DNA from: a virus | Direction: 5' to 3' (one strand) | Virus record (IMG/VR): IMGVR_UViG_3300033571_011046 | Location: 1 to 31,633 of that record | DNA: 31,633 nucleotides | Shown here: positions 31,549 to 31,633 of the stretch, piece by piece | Numbering within the stretch: position 1 is the stretch's first letter | Layout: the number at the start of each line of letters is the position of its first letter | Notes under the pieces: generated by a model | Databases searched by the model: none | The model's input: only the letters and a program-made list of their open reading frames with translations | Told to the model about the DNA's origin: nothing | Position numbers and translations under genes: made by a program

Positions 31549-31633
31549 TTTTAATAATTTTTAATGTTTCTTCATCTGTCATGTAATCAATTGTCGGCAT
31601 ATCATCTCCTAATCTTGCATGCATAAAACCAAC
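31526..31633 (-). CDS. C-terminal 35 residues of a gene cut by the window edge
   Basis: An open minus-strand frame enters at 31633 and stops with TGA at 31526-31528. The visible part reads VGFMHARLGDDM, PTIDYMTDEETL, KIIKNEYGKNI. It overlaps the next gene by 23 nt, in line with the overlaps seen elsewhere in this block. It is too short to assign. Confidence 0.55.
   Translation of the reverse strand, partial: VGFMHARLGDDMPTIDYMTDEETLKIIKNEYGKNI

Noticed and set aside
1-31633. A host chromosome or integrated prophage segment
   Set aside because: There is no integrase, repressor, attachment site or host housekeeping gene. The window is wholly phage-like, although the T9SS protease alone would fit a host. 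This cannot be fully excluded without flanking sequence.

Overview
The window looks like part of the genome of a large, low-GC, strictly lytic-type tailed bacteriophage that infects a Bacteroidota host (Flavobacteriia, Cytophagia or a related class). Three things point there. The genes are tightly packed in two opposed, convergent blocks. Start codons are preceded by A/T-rich sequence and no Shine-Dalgarno motif. One phage gene encodes a protein with an N-terminal signal peptide and a C-terminal type IX secretion (T9SS) sorting domain, a secretion route confined to Bacteroidota. The replication gene set (family B polymerase, DnaB, Toprim primase, crAss-type SSB-like protein, Sak4-like ATPase, SF2 helicase, UDG, dUTPase, PD-(D/E)XK nucleases) resembles that of crAss-like phages. 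No terminase, portal or capsid gene is present to confirm the lineage.

Plus-strand block, 1-6405 (virion appendages and secreted proteins): the 3' end of a Thr-linker tail-fibre gene, a 41-aa very basic protein, a small 84-aa protein, a strong intrinsic terminator, a collagen-like/CBM-like/jelly-roll fibre, a small secreted protein, a T9SS-targeted metzincin protease, an 820-aa fibre built of 33 exact 17-residue repeats, and a 77-aa protein. The block ends at a bidirectional terminator (about 6428-6457) shared with the minus-strand block.

Minus-strand block, 31633-6474 (read right to left; replication, nucleotide metabolism and unknown ATPases): three small proteins at the right edge (the outermost truncated), dNMP kinase, family B DNA polymerase, small proteins, DnaB-type helicase, SF2 helicase, Sak4-like ATPase, SSB-like protein, Toprim primase and UDG. 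Next comes a translationally coupled run with a rIIA-like GHKL ATPase, three unknown proteins (two apparently paralogous), a von Willebrand A protein with an HExxH metallopeptidase-like domain, and a MoxR-type AAA+ ATPase. Then follow a 351-aa unknown, a gp88-like protein, two PD-(D/E)XK nucleases, a B12-dependent class II ribonucleotide reductase, RecA, dUTPase, an HNH-like protein and two unknowns. The genes cover dNTP supply (RNR, dNMP kinase, dUTPase), uracil exclusion (dUTPase and UDG), fork proteins, and recombination.

The two most unusual elements are the T9SS-exported metalloprotease inside a tail-fibre block, and the GHKL / vWA-metallopeptidase / MoxR cluster. Several junctions also place a terminator-like hairpin within 12-40 nt of the next start codon, leaving almost no room for a conventional promoter and leader. 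No tRNA, rRNA, CRISPR array, integrase or insertion sequence was seen. No gene-free stretch exceeds about 150 nt.
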